Part shown: piece by piece, positions 11,782-22,497 of the stretch | How the letters are laid out: each line of letters begins with the position of its first letter | How positions within the stretch are numbered: the first letter of the stretch is position 1 | From: Pollenia angustigena | Taxonomy: Eukaryota; Arthropoda; Insecta; Diptera; Polleniidae | Length of the DNA: 64,000 nucleotides | Direction of reading: 5' to 3' | Assembly: GCA_930367215.1 (NCBI GenBank) | Contig: OV884059.1 | Span: 150,038,511 to 150,102,510 of the forward strand | Translations under genes and position numbers: made by a program | Notes under the pieces: generated by a model | What the model saw: the letters and a program-made list of their open reading frames with translations, nothing else | The model's database searches: none | What the model was told of the DNA's origin: nothing

Positions 11782-13219
11782 TAGAGTTTTTTTCCCCGGA
11801 GTTTTTCGATTCCCGGGAAAGCGGGAAATTTTTTTGAATTTCCCGGGATCCCGGGATCCCGCTCCATATAAATAATACACAGTAAATTTGTTTTTAAATA
11901 AAACAAACTTTTATAAAAAAAAAACGTAAGGTAACTTGTTTACAAAGTAAATAAAAGAAATCCTTAAATACTACAAAATTAAATGAAGATTAAAAGAGGA
12001 ACTTGAATTATTATTACCTTACGGTTTTATATGTAAATTCCGTATTATTATTATCATGCTCTAGATATAAGATAAAAAATTAAGATAAACATAACAATTT
12101 AATTCATAAAACAATAATAAAAACAAACACAAATTGAGGTACTCAAGATATGAGATCAAAAAGTTAATTCATAAAATAGATAAAATATTTTAAATAAATA
12201 TATTAACATTTTTTAACGGCTTAGGAAATAACTTTCTGACACACTCAAAGCGCTTAGTAAGTCGTCAAAAAGTATATTGATTATTTTATTTACTTATTAC
12301 CATGTTTCCGAAAAATTTCGTTAATTTTTTACCGAGGTTGGATAAATAGTTAAAAGTGCACCGTTGTAGAAGGCTTTTGATTCACAATAAGAAGCATTTT
12401 TTTTTATAAACAACGTCTCTATCAGTCAAATGTATGTCAAGGTTCATGCAAAAAATAGCATCAACCTCTTACAAACCTTTTCATTTCATTAGGTCTATCT
12501 GTAATCTTTAGGACAATGTGTTTTTCAAATTGTATGTTGTAGTATCTTACACGAGTTTCCAAATTTTTTTTTATTTCGGTTTCCCCGCACTTGAAGGATA
12601 TATAAACCAACACAAATTGAAAAAATTTGTATTTATCACCTAATAAACATATCGCTCCTTCATTGCAACATAGTCATATCTCAAAAAATCAAAAATTGTA
12701 AGTTATTTAAGCAAAGTGTTCCTTCATGCCTTCTCGTATTTTATCTCAAACTGAACCGAAGTTATCGCAAAATATATGTTTAAATCGGTACATTTTGAAA
12801 ACTTTAATCGCATTTTGCCAAGTTCATTTGGTTTTGTAGATATGACTATGTTACAATAAAGGAGCTATATGTTTAGGTATCTGCTATTTTAAAGACTTGT
12901 CCATGGACAATTAAACTTTACTACCTGTATCTTATTTTGAATTAATGTTCTTTATTAACTTTTCACTTCACTAAATTTACTGCCTATTCTGCTTTAAGTA
13001 GATTTATTGCATCAGGAGACATTGATTTACGTATGTACTCACTTCTTGTAATTGATCTAATCGACAACCCATCCACAGATGCTTATTTTAAGACAATAGA
13101 AAACTAAATTTCAAAGTATAAATAGCTGTTTTCTTAAACTATGAGGAATTTTTTATTTCCCGGGATCCCGCATGAAAAATCCCGGGAAAGCGGGAAATAT
13201 AATTATTGAAAAAACCCTA
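11782..13219. mobile_element. 1438-bp hAT element with perfect 8-bp duplication
   Basis: Flanked by GTTATAGC at 11774-11781 and 13220-13227. Ends are TAGAGTTTTTT and, complemented, TAGGGTTTTTT. Just inside both ends are inverted GC-rich blocks built from TTTCCCGGGATCCCGC and TTCCCGGGAAAGCGGGAAA. The interior is AT-rich and I recognise no transposase, so it is non-autonomous. It disrupts the transposase pseudogene 10745-13335. Confidence 0.9.
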
Positions 13220-13489
13220 GTTATAGCGAACACCACTCACGGTAACTGCTTGGCCGACCTCATTTTCGAAACATGAACAGGTGTTTTCACATTTCCTTCA
13301 GACCCACGGAGTGCACAAAATGCATTTTGGTTTGAACGTCCATTTTCGTAAAAGACTTCAACAATCTAAACGCCCTGCTCTGTTGTGTACCTCTCCATGG
13401 TTGAATTTGTCAAACACTGAAACAAAGAAATGTCAAATTAAGTTGGGCAAAAAACTTGACTATCCTTTAGAAAAGATTTCACACCAATA

Positions 13490-13680
13490 TTGGTCTTGTC
13501 TGTTTAGTCTTTTAAAGGTGACCGTGCCTTTAACAGACGGACAGACGAGGGTTATGGCTAAATCGACTTGGAATTACCCAAGGACACATATCCAGAACAC
13601 TTTATGCGGTCTCATATGCGGTCAATATATGAAAAGTTTCACAAGAATTATAATAAGTCTACACTCATTAAGCGGTGAAT
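13490..13680 (+). repeat. Dispersed fly repeat, family A, 3' fragment
   Basis: Carries ACAGACGGACAGACGAGGGT, TATGGCTAAATCGACTTGGA, TACCCAAGGACACATATCC and CTTTATGCGGTCTCATATG. A 168-codon open frame across this stretch is not a gene. Confidence 0.65.
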
Positions 13681-13689
13681 GGTGTAGGG

Positions 13690-14760
13690 TACAAAAAGCG
13701 GGGTTCTTAAAGAAATGTTTAAAACGTTTTTGGCACAAACTGTCTTCTAGTTTTATTTTCCAACTTTTTTTTAATTTTTCTCTTTAAAGTAATAATAAAT
13801 AAAAACAATTACTTGTAACAAAATCCTATAGAACAAATCTAACTACCCTTTTCTCTTTTTTTTTTTTTAAATATCCAGCTGCATTTGTGAAAATAAAAAC
13901 GCCCCTTAAGTTATGCATTCAATCAAATTTAATGCAAAATTTAAAAAAAAATTAATTTAAAGAATCCATATCAATTTGTTTCAAGAGAATTAATGCACCA
14001 AAAAACCCCTTTTTAACAAAATTCATCGTCATAACATCGCATAGTAGTTAATTAGCTTTAAGTTTATTGAATGACTTTACAATTCTTTTGTGATTGGTAT
14101 GACAAATTATTTAGGAGTTTTTTTGTTTTCTACGGGGAATAAAATGCGTTGCACCACTTTAAAGAAACTTAAAAAGTTGTGTTCTTTATTTTGTGTCGGC
14201 TAATTTGTCCACCCTAAAATTTTTATTGAAAGAGAAAACCAAAGGTTGTCAAACATTTCATATTATAATGATAATTAAATTCAGCCATATTGATTTCAGT
14301 TCTTGTTTTAGCAAAATGCCCTTCAATCAGCTCTTTAAAGACAGAAGATACAAAATTAGAGGCGTTACTGGTTAAAAATTTTTTTTTTTTTTATTCTTAA
14401 AAAATATTTTAGAATACTCTTAAATTCATATTGACTGGGTAAAACACAGAATAGGAGCCTCGTTTAAAGTCATCCTTCAAATAAATATGGTACTCCACCA
14501 AGTCAAATCCGGGTTTTACTTGGTGCTCCACCAGACAAAGGGTTAATAAAAACTAGCGTTAAAAACTATTGAATTTGGCTTATGCTAAAACCCGAAAAAC
14601 TGTAACTCGGTACAGTTTTACGACGCCAAACCATAAGCCAATGCCAAATGGTAACGCAAAGAAAAAACATGGTTGTGGTAAACATATTCTAAGAGCAACA
14701 TATTATGATAAGATTCATGATTGTAGTCACCATAATAAGATTATTATTGAATCATATTAT
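13690..14760. other. Intergenic, no gene seen
   Basis: AT-rich. Contains one short inverted motif (ACTCCACCAAGTCAAA near 14492 and TTTTACTTGGTGCTCCACCA near 14514). No coding content recognised. Confidence 0.5.
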
Positions 14761-15000
14761 CGGCCATGTTCTGACAATCGCACGATTTGAAATCGCAAAA
14801 CGCCAAATTTATTTTATGGTGTTCTTAAACTGGTGCGTTTTGCTTGCGACCTGCCATAGTTTTTTAAAGTTCCCTTGAGCATACTTTCGCAATTTGAAGT
14901 CACCAAACTTCTTGCGATTGCGATTTACAGTACACGTATTATGCAATTTCAAGTCAAGATCGCAAATGTTAAGCGTTTTGCGATTGTCAGAACATGCCCG
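14761..15000. mobile_element. 240-bp MITE, CATGTTCTGACAATCG ends
   Basis: Starts CGGCCATGTTCTGACAATCG and ends with GCGATTGTCAGAACATGCCC then G. Flanked by TAT on both sides (14758-14760, 15001-15003), a possible 3-bp duplication. Inner arms repeat the GCGATTG/CAATCGC word. Confidence 0.75.
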
Positions 15001-15046
15001 TATGACTAAATATACTCTTAATATGACATCATAATATTTTTACCTT

Positions 15047-15211
15047 AATCATATTATTATTCTGTTAATCATACTAAGTTAAGAAGTAATCAAATTATTG
15101 TCATGTTAATCATAATAAGTTAAGAAGCAATCATGTTATTATCATGTTAATCATAATAAGCTAAGAAATTAATCATATTATTGTCATGTTAATCATAATA
15201 AATTAAGAAGC
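15047..15211 (+). repeat. Minisatellite, four ~41-bp units
   Basis: Four tandem units of 41, 41, 42 and 41 bp, each starting AATCA and containing TCATGTTAATCATAATAAG (first unit variant) then TTAAGAAG. A partial fifth unit follows. Confidence 0.85.
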
Positions 15212-15328
15212 AATCAAACTGTCAAAAAAATATAAATTAAATAAAAAATTTTTTGATCGATTTTTTATTTTGTGGCTTTTTATAATTTTTTTAAATATAT
15301 GGCTTGCAAAAGAACAAATGCAAAATCT

Positions 15329-15541
15329 TTCATGGGCCACCGCGTATGTCCTTTCCGATTTTGAGACATTGCATAATTTTAAACGCTCTTTACATGTTTC
15401 TAAAAATGTTTGAAAAAATATGGATTTTTAACGTAGTGACAAAGTTTTAAAAGTGCAAAACCTAGCCCATAGTTTTACTTAGAATGGTTTTCCGGCTCTC
15501 CTGAAAAATTTGTTTTAAGACATACGCGGTTGCCCATGAAA
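15329..15541. repeat. Inverted repeat pair, ~25-bp arms
   Basis: TTCATGGGCCACCGCGTATG near 15329 is the complement of CATACGCGGTTGCCCATGAA near 15521, apart from one base. The 160-bp interior is AT-rich. A small MITE is likely; no duplication is clear. Confidence 0.6.
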
Positions 15542-16054
15542 ACCACAGAAATATCGTAGCACTTTTAGAAAATATAATGAAATCTCTGTGTGTTTTGTTG
15601 TTGGATTTTACAAATAACGACGACATTTTGCATTCACCCTATTAAATCACTAATACTGAATGAACTCCGCTAATATTTTAATTTTTTTAGTTTCTTATTT
15701 TTTTATATGAATTTATCTTTAAATTAATAAACCGCTCACATATAAAATAAACGACACAACTGATTCCAAATTATTTTAAAATGGCGTTAACATAATATTA
15801 TTGGAGTAAAAACTGTTTGACTACATCTTAAACATAATGTGATAAATGTATAGAAAGTTATCATGTTATGGCTATTAGATATCATGATATGATTGTGAGT
15901 AATATAATATGTTCTGAAAGTTATCATAATTTAGTTGTTAGAAAAATAATTATTTTTCGATCAACAATACTCAAATTTATAATTGCGATCAACATATATA
16001 TGTTTATATATATATGTCCTTTATTTATGTAAATATGTACAGTACTTATACCTT
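15542..16054. other. Intergenic, no gene seen
   Basis: AT-rich, with several AAGTTATCAT/ATCATGATAT words near 15850-15940. No coding content. Confidence 0.5.
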
Positions 16055-16450
16055 AATATAACAAGTATATACTTAAATATAATGTTCACGAGGAACATAG
16101 GGCGTTAACGGGGGATGGGGTCTTTCGCAGTAGTTGAAAGCTCTCTGTCTGCTATTCACTTGGGAATAACAAGAAGCGATTCCATTGTTGAACTTCCCTA
16201 GCAGCTCACAACTTCCGGTATTATACCAAGTATTACCTGGTAATGTCGTACAAACACCCGTTTGTCGGCAGCTAAAGTGAGAAGGCGCCGGCTTGAGTAA
16301 CCTGAATGGCACGTAAATATTGGTGCGTCTCAGGTAATCAGGTGACAACCGGGAAATAAGTCACTGAAACTCAGTCACTACTGGCTGTTTTACAGCCAGG
16401 AAAACCTGCCTAGAGGTTTGTTGGCAGCCCCAACACTAGGATCGGGTGCA
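16055..16450 (-). other. GC-richer unclassified block, possible retroelement UTR
   Basis: Base composition is clearly less AT-rich than the surroundings. The minus strand is open for 91 codons (16348-16073) with no recognised domain. The perfect hairpin CTGGCTGTTTTACAGCCAG lies at 16381-16399, followed by CCTGCCTAGAGG and TGTTGGCAGCCCCAAC. Structure and composition suggest a non-LTR UTR or SINE-like piece rather than a gene. I do not recognise the family. Confidence 0.4.
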
Positions 16451-17058
16451 TTGGCCTAATCAGTCAATCATTCCTAAACTAAATGATTACAGAAACGTTA
16501 ATTAATTCAAACAATATATATTTACAGTAACTATAATATTGTTGATATTTAATAAAAAATATCAATTATTTGTGTACGACAACAATATATTGTTACATTT
16601 AACATAGTGTTGTTGCCGTAACCATGCCCAACCATATATTTTCTCTGCGTATACGCAAACACACGAAAGGCAGTCAAACAAGGACGATATAATTGCCCTT
16701 AAAAGAAAATAACTGTGTCGCGCGAGCTGCTTCCCCGCCCAGAGCAGTTTGACAAAAGTTTAATTAAAATCTTTGCCAGAAAGATAAATATCAGTAATAA
16801 TAATATAGTGATTTAAAATTTTAATAAAGTCATTATTTTCTGCAATTTTTTAAATTAATTTATGAAATCTTTGTTTGAGTGCTACAATTGTTTGATTTTG
16901 ATTACACCCAAAAATCATTTGAATAAAAAAACAAATATGTATTCATAAAATATGCGTTTTTCAGCAAAAACTAACATAATAAGCGAATTTATATGCATTT
17001 TAAGCATTATATGACGAAAAATGAATTAACGACAATATATGCACTAACAAATCGATTC
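16451..17058. other. AT-rich intergenic, TTTTCTCTGCGTATACGC near 16636
   Basis: No gene seen. The string TTTTCTCTGCGTATACGC resembles one end of the CACGCAGAGAAAA elements found at 21.5 and 43.1 kb, so a fragment of that family may be here. Confidence 0.4.
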
Positions 17059-18225
17059 CAGTAGTGGAATTCTCTAACTTTTAACAACTAACATTAACGT
17101 TAATTTTACCGGTACAGTTTATTGCTTACGGTAACAATACAGCAATTCAGTAACTCAATTTTAACAACATAGCTAAACATTTTAATCAAGTGGCATCTTT
17201 GTTAATTAATTAGTATATAAAACGAACACTGTCATCGAGAGCAAACTACTTCTCATGTGGAACTACTTGGAGTACTTTCGAAACTAACAAAACCCCATTT
17301 AGGATTTAATAGTCTTGCGAAAATTGCAAAAAATCGGAAAATTTGCAAAAAAAAAAACGAAAATTTTTAACTTTTCAAACAAGCCATAAAATTGATTAAA
17401 AGTCGCTAAAACTATAAGGAATTGCAAAAATTCGGTAAAAAATTTTTAAATCAGCGGAAATTCGCAAAAATTTGCAAGCAGCGGCTATTTATTAAAAATC
17501 GTTAAAGCTCTAAGGAACCACAGGAAAAAATCGCTTATATCGCGAATATGGCTAAAATTCGCGAAAAATTGCAAACTTGGAAAAAATCGTAAAATTTATT
17601 TGAAATCGCTAAATCGCTTAAAAAACAAATTGTCGGAATATATAAAAATTTTTTTGCAAAAATAGCGAAAATTCGCGAAATTGTTTAATATTTCGAACAA
17701 ACCATAATATTGATTTGAAGTCACTAAAACTATAAGGAATGGCAAAAATTCGGTAAAAATTGCTGAATTTGTGGAAATGTGCAAAAATTAGCTAACAGCG
17801 GCATTATTGGAAAGTCTAACACTTATTTTTTGTGTAGAAAAGAAAACCCTATTAGTGATTTCCATAAGCTGCATCTTAAATGTAATACTTTTAATGCCAT
17901 TTATTTTGTAAATTCCCAAAAAACAATTTTTTTAATATTATTTTTGCAAAATGTATGTAAATAACGTGAATTTTAAAAATGTTAATCTGGCTTTTATTTG
18001 CCAAAATTTTTGTTTGTTTGTTTTTTTTTAATAACTACGAATTTAAAAATAAGCAATGAAAAATATTTTGCTGTTAAGATAACTTAAATACCTGACGTTA
18101 AGATAGAACTTAGCAGTAAACGTTATTGTTAAAAAAGTTACTGAATAAAATTTACGTTAACTTTGCTGTTAAATATTTTTAACAATTTAAATTATGTTAA
18201 AATTGAATAGAGAATCGCACTACAG
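17059..18225. mobile_element. Element with CAGTAGTGG/ATTCTCTA ends
   Basis: Left end CAGTAGTGGAATTCTCTA and right end complement CTGTAGTGCGATTCTCTA form imperfect terminal repeats; both continue into TTTTAACA and GTTAACG-rich subterminal sequence. No matching duplication is seen at the flanks, so the exact limits are tentative. The middle holds a degenerate tandem repeat (17374-17803). No coding capacity seen. Confidence 0.5.
17374..17803 (+). repeat. Degenerate tandem repeat rich in GCAAAAATTCGCGAAA
   Basis: A ~114-bp block (17374-17487), containing ACTATAAGGAATTGCAAAAA and ending CAGCGGC, recurs at 17690-17803 after ~316 bp. Between them are many decayed AAAATTCGCGAAA words, as in an old satellite. 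Confidence 0.65.
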
Positions 18226-19004
18226 TTTTCAGCAAAAGTTGCTATTAGGAATAATCCAATGGTGCTAACCGTTTTTTTTTTATTTTAGCTCTTGCTTTCG
18301 AGATATACCGTTATTTCGAAAATGGAAGAGGTTGCACAACATATGTTCGCGTAATTCAAAAACGTTTTAGCTTATTAATAAGAACTAAGAAAAACGAAAT
18401 TCCGCAATAAAATTTCCTTTAAGAAAGCTAAAACTTTTTTCTAAAATTTTTTTTTTTTTTTGGAAAATTTTTGTTTTTTAAAATTTTATTAAAAATTTTT
18501 TCCAGACGTATAAAAACGAAATTGCAAACAAAACAAGCCATAAATGATTAAAATCTGTGAGCAACTGTGAGAAAATGTTAAGGACAAAAACTAATTGAGG
18601 TCGGTCATACATTTTGCCCCACTAGGGGCGACTCCTTGGCATTTATGGGACTTTTTTTCCATATGTTTCTAGTCTGCATTAAAAATTTTGTATGGGAGCC
18701 CACTTAAGGAATGGGGATAGCGGGTAGGTATGTTAGAAACAAATGATTGAGATGAAAAATAAAGTGGGATTGGTCATACATTTGACCCATCTAGGGACAT
18801 CCTAGGCGCCGCAGAACCAATTTTAAGAATTTCTACCATACAAATATGGCGGTTTTATAAAATTCTTAAATTTGGCCCCTGCCGCACGTAGGATGCCCCA
18901 AGATGTTTCAAATGAATGACCAACCCAACTTTACATTATGCGTTTTATGAAATTCTTAAATTAATTAAAATTTTTGGACTTTTGTGAATAAAATGAAAAG
19001 TTGA

Positions 19005-19613
19005 TAAGTCTGAATTAACACGTTTCATCTTTTGATGCTCAACTTCTTTTTAATTCCCTTTTAAAGATACCAATATAATCACACGCAGCAATCGGTTTCA
19101 ACTTTTTTTCGATTCAAAGCACAAACAATTTTATTAACAGCGAATCAAGGAGAAAAAGAAAAGAAAAAAATTACATGCAGCCATCGTTGTGGATATATCA
19201 ACGAATAAAAACACAAAGCGTACTGACCGAGTACAGGCATCTCCGTACTAAGTCTGAGTTCATACGGTTCATGTCTTATTGGCAAGATTCTTCATTTTTC
19301 TTCTTTGAACATGAATTGGCGTTCAAATGATTCATGTCATATTGACGACATGTTTTTTATTTTGTATAGTCGTGCGTATGCATGTGTGCTTTTTTAATAT
19401 TGAAAACAATAACAAAATTAAACAACGAATGAAAAAGCAAAACATAAAGACAGTACATGCATCTGTGTACTCGTTTCTTTTCCCCTCGTCCCTCTTGCCT
19501 ATAAAGTAGCAATCATGTCAATAAGACATGAGCCGTATGAACACAGACTTACCCCCATTCTTCTTTCTTCACTCACCTAAAAACAAAAGATGAAACGTGT
19601 GAAAGCAGACTTA
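19005..19613. mobile_element. Inverted-end element, TAAGTCTGAATTAACACG
   Basis: Ends TAAGTCTGAATTAACACG and CGTGTGAAAGCAGACTTA, followed inside by TTTCATCTTTTG on the left and its complement on the right. Nested in the loop of 18308-19944. Confidence 0.6.
19249..19551. mobile_element. Inverted-end element, TAAGTCTGAGTTCATACGG
   Basis: Ends TAAGTCTGAGTTCATACGG and CCGTATGAACACAGACTTA, then TTCATGTCTTATTGGC inside, complemented at the right with small changes. About 88 bp of its right part is duplicated at 37546-37633. Confidence 0.65.
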
Positions 19614-19944
19614 CAGATTCTAATCGTTTATGGCTTGTTTTGTTTGCAATTTCGTTTTTTCTACGTCTGGAAAAAATTAGAAGCCTTCCAATTTTTTAAG
19701 AATTTTTAAAAAACAAAAATTTCGAAATCTTGATAAAAAAAATTTTTTTTCAACAAAAAAAAAATAAAAAAAAAATTATGTTTCTAAAACGACTGCGCAT
19801 ATAAGAAAAAAGTTTTACCTCTCTTAAACGAAAATTTTATTGCGGAATTTCGTTTTATTTTTAATTTTAATAAACTAAACCGTTTTTGAGTTAGGCGAAT
19901 ATATGTTGTGCAATTTCCTCCATTTTCGAAATAACCCGAATTAT

Positions 19945-20829
19945 GTTAAAACGCCATGTACTCGGCTTGTCTATTTTTTTATCTAGCACAGTGTAATTTA
20001 TTCACATTATATTAAAACCTTCGAGAAAAAACATGCATTTGCATGAAATCCTCGCCATGGCGCGCCATAATATACACATTTAGTTTTTGGTTTTAATTCG
20101 GTTTCTTAAGAGGTTGACCGAAAAACTCGGAACTAGCGAATACAAAATAAACATATCTTGTTCATAATTTCATATCTTCGGAAATTAAAATTTTATTTGA
20201 AACTACAGGGTAGCACATGAGTAACGTTCTGCTTTTTGCTATGGAACTCCTCAGCTCATGTAACTACTTAAATATTTTTTCTCTCTTACACTAAAATACT
20301 TTAAAATTAAGTTGAAAAATGCTCAAATAAAAATCACATCACTTTGTCATTCGTAAATGCTGATAATGACGCTTCCCAATAGTTACAAAAAAAAAAAAAC
20401 TGGAGAAATTTCAAATGAATATTTACTTCATGTAGTTTTATTACGAGTATGAACTGAATTTTTTTTTATTTTAAATAAGATTTATGGGTTTTAAATTAAT
20501 CAACACTATATTCATTGAAAGTTTACTCTTATTTTGTCTATATTAAAGTACAATGTCAGTTAATGATGGGTGGGTGACTTTTAGAGGAAGCATTTATTAT
20601 AAAAATGTATGCAAGTGGACTATAATATACATAAATATGCGCATATTTTCTGTGCTTGAAGTGAATATTTACATAAAAGTTTTTTTTTTTAAATGTATAA
20701 AAGTATAAAAATAATATTATTATGAAGCCAGACGTTTGATAAACAATTATTACTAGGGGCCGTATTTGAAGGCAAATGCGTTTTTTTTCTTGAAAGTTTA
20801 TCGACTGAGTTTCTTATTTGTAAACAAGT
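19945..20829. other. Intergenic, no gene seen
   Basis: AT-rich; nothing recognised in either strand. Confidence 0.5.
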
Positions 20830-20992
20830 TAGAGTGCTATATTCGGCGGCGGCATGTCATAACGTCCACAACTTAACTTATAATGAAAAATATTAAAATG
20901 TGTAAATTTTTTTTTTTGAAATATCAAAATAATTAAGTACAATGCCAAAAATTCTTACAAGAAAGAATGTAAACAAATTTGGGATAATAGAC

Positions 20993-21480
20993 GGCCTTCG
21001 GCCGGGCGCAAGGATTTTCTTCTCTATGGTATAACAAATACGGGCTTCGCTAACTAAAGCTTCTCTGCACAGCCGTCCTTCGGTCGGGCGCAAGGATTTT
21101 TTCCTCTATGGTATAACAAACACCGGCTTCGCTAAGTAAAGCTTCTAAAATCTGCCTTGTTTCCGAACGAAAGCCGACCATGCAGAGAAGCTTTAGTTAG
21201 CGAAGCCGGTGTTTGTTATACCAGAAAATCCTTGCGCCCGGCCAAAGGCTGGCTGTGCAGAGAAACTTTAATTAGCATAGCCGGTATTTTTTATACCATA
21301 GAGAAGAAAATCCTTGAGCTCGGCCAAAGGCCGGCTGTGCAGAGAAGCTTTAGTTAGCGAAGCCGGTGTTTGTTATACCATAGAGGAGAAAATCCTTGCG
21401 CCCGGCCAAAGGCCGGCTTTGCAGAGAAGCTTTAGATAGCGAAGCTGGTATTTGTTATACCATAGAGGAGAAAACCTTGC
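20993..21480. repeat. Inverted array of ~82-bp units, array 1
   Basis: Units read GCCGGCCTTCGGCCGGGCGC, AAGGATTTTCTCCTCTATGG, TATAACAAACACCGGCTTCG and CTAACTAAAGCTTCTCTGC. About two run one way to a junction near 21150 (AAATCTGCCTTGTTTCCGAA) and about three and a half run the other way. The same junction occurs in arrays 2 and 3. Confidence 0.9.
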
Positions 21481-21560
21481 GCACAAAAGTGTTTTCGTTA
21501 TATATTTAATATATACACCCAGAGAAAAAGCAGCAAAACCATTTTTAAAAATAATTAGTA

Positions 21561-22202
21561 CAGTAGTTTTTGCTATAATTGCTACCAAAAAATTACTAAG
21601 AAATATGTAAATTAAAATGTACCGTTAGTTTTCTTCTTCTTTTTCATTTGAGAGTCAGTTGTGTGAAGTAATTTGTGCTAGAAACATCAAAATGGGTAAA
21701 AAAAATAGATTGTTCTTAAAGGAAAAAGTTAAAATTATCGATGGTCATCGAAATGGTTTGCGGGTTATAGATTTATGTAAAATATATGGGCTCCAAAAAT
21801 CTACCATTAGTACAATCCTAAAATCAAAGGAAAGTCTTTAAAGGAATGTTAAAAACAGTAATTTTGGGTATTGCGCTGGATGGAACTGAAATTCAGGAGC
21901 CCAAAATAAAACAAGAAGATGCCATTACGCATTTCGAAATTTGTATTTAACAAAATAAGTAGCTAAAATTTTTTAAATAAATTATCTTTGTATTACAGTA
22001 CTTTATAAATTCTTCTTTTACTTATATATTAATGAAATATGTATGTTTTTTTAATAAAATATTTAAAATACTAGGTATACTTTGAGTTTTGAATAAAATT
22101 GAAAACGTTTTTCCTTTTTAACTTAGTACTGGATATAACGAACAATTCACTTTAACGAACAGGCCTGACAACAATTAGGTTCGTTAAATCGGAAAATTAC
22201 TG
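21561..22202 (+). mobile_element. Tigger/pogo-type relic, TA duplication
   Basis: Flanked by TA at 21559-21560 and 22203-22204. Left end CAGTAGTTTTTGCTATAATT; right end complement CAGTAATTTTCCGATTTAAC, a Tigger-like terminal pattern. Only 642 bp remain: the N-terminal helix-turn-helix of the transposase, a fused piece that may be its C-terminus (near 21880-21945), and the UTRs. The catalytic DDE core is deleted. Confidence 0.75.
21692..21841 (+). CDS. Truncated Tigger transposase, DNA-binding part only
   Basis: A 49-codon open frame from ATG at 21692 to TAA at 21839. It reads a basic start (MGKKNRLFLKEKVKIIDG) then DLCKIYGLQKSTISTILKSK, the CENP-B/pogo N-terminal helix-turn-helix (homeodomain-like, 'psq' class) that binds the terminal repeats. 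The usual protein is over 400 residues, with a second helix-turn-helix and a DDE domain, both absent. The remaining HTH text has no stop or frameshift, which is notable for a relic. It could be a chance survivor or, if expressed, a DNA-binding peptide competing for Tigger ends. No promoter was recognised. Domain call is firm; function is not. Confidence 0.6.
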   Translation: MGKKNRLFLKEKVKIIDGHRNGLRVIDLCKIYGLQKSTISTILKSKESL

Positions 22203-22257
22203 TATTGTGGTTATTTTGTTGAACTATTTATGGTTTTTAATCCAAATTTTTAATATT

Positions 22258-22497
22258 TTTTTAATTAGGCTTAAATTCATGAAATTTAATTTTCATTAAA
22301 TTATTTTTATGAAGAAAGGAATTTTACAACATGAAAATTAATTAAAATTGTTATTGATAATCTTTCATTCTCGAAAGATTATCATTCTCGAAAGATTATC
22401 AGTAACAATTTAAATTAATTTTCATGTTGTAAAATTCCTTTCTTCATAAAAATAATTTAATGAAAATTTAATTTCATGAACTTAAGCCTAATTAAAA
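22258..22497. repeat. Near-perfect ~235-bp palindrome
   Basis: TTTTAATTAGGCTTAAATTC near 22258 is matched in complement by the text ending TAAGCCTAATTAAAA near 22497; stems of about 110 bp meet at a direct repeat of ATTCTCGAAAGATTATC. Such a foldback could be a MITE in its own right. Confidence 0.8.

Larger units (their letters stand above)
10745..13335 (-). pseudogene. Tc1/mariner (IS630-like) transposase pseudogene in three pieces
   Basis: The minus strand encodes the C-terminal half of a DDE transposase, split by two later insertions. Block 1 (about 13335-13220) reads NEVGQAVTVSGVRYNGLL; block 2 (about 11781-11653) carries the middle with the GAT..TA region near the second Asp; block 3 (about 11035-10750) reads NWPPRSCDLTQLDFFL, then GYLKEKVYVNKPRTIQELK. 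The WPPRSCDLTxLDFFLWGYLK box is a hallmark of insect IS630/mariner-type transposases. Stops (one inside FFL*GYLK) and frameshifts kill it. The hAT element at 11782-13219 and a MITE at 11044-11652 interrupt it, so both are younger. The N-terminal DNA-binding part is not recognised. Confidence 0.75.
18308..19944. mobile_element. 1.6-kb element with ~250-bp inverted arms
   Basis: The left arm runs from TTATTTCGAAAATGGAAGAG near 18312 through AACGAAATTCCGCAATAAAA to ACGAAATTGCAAACAAAACA near 18510. The right arm (about 19620-19935) carries the complements in reverse order. A third copy of one arm is at 26620-26790. The loop contains two further inverted-repeat elements (19005-19613, 19249-19551). 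No transposase recognised; class unknown. Confidence 0.7.

Noticed and set aside
13281..13787. 168-codon open frame on the plus strand
   Set aside because: It overlaps the minus-strand transposase pseudogene and then a family A repeat; the translation has no domain and the boundary of the two repeats runs through it.
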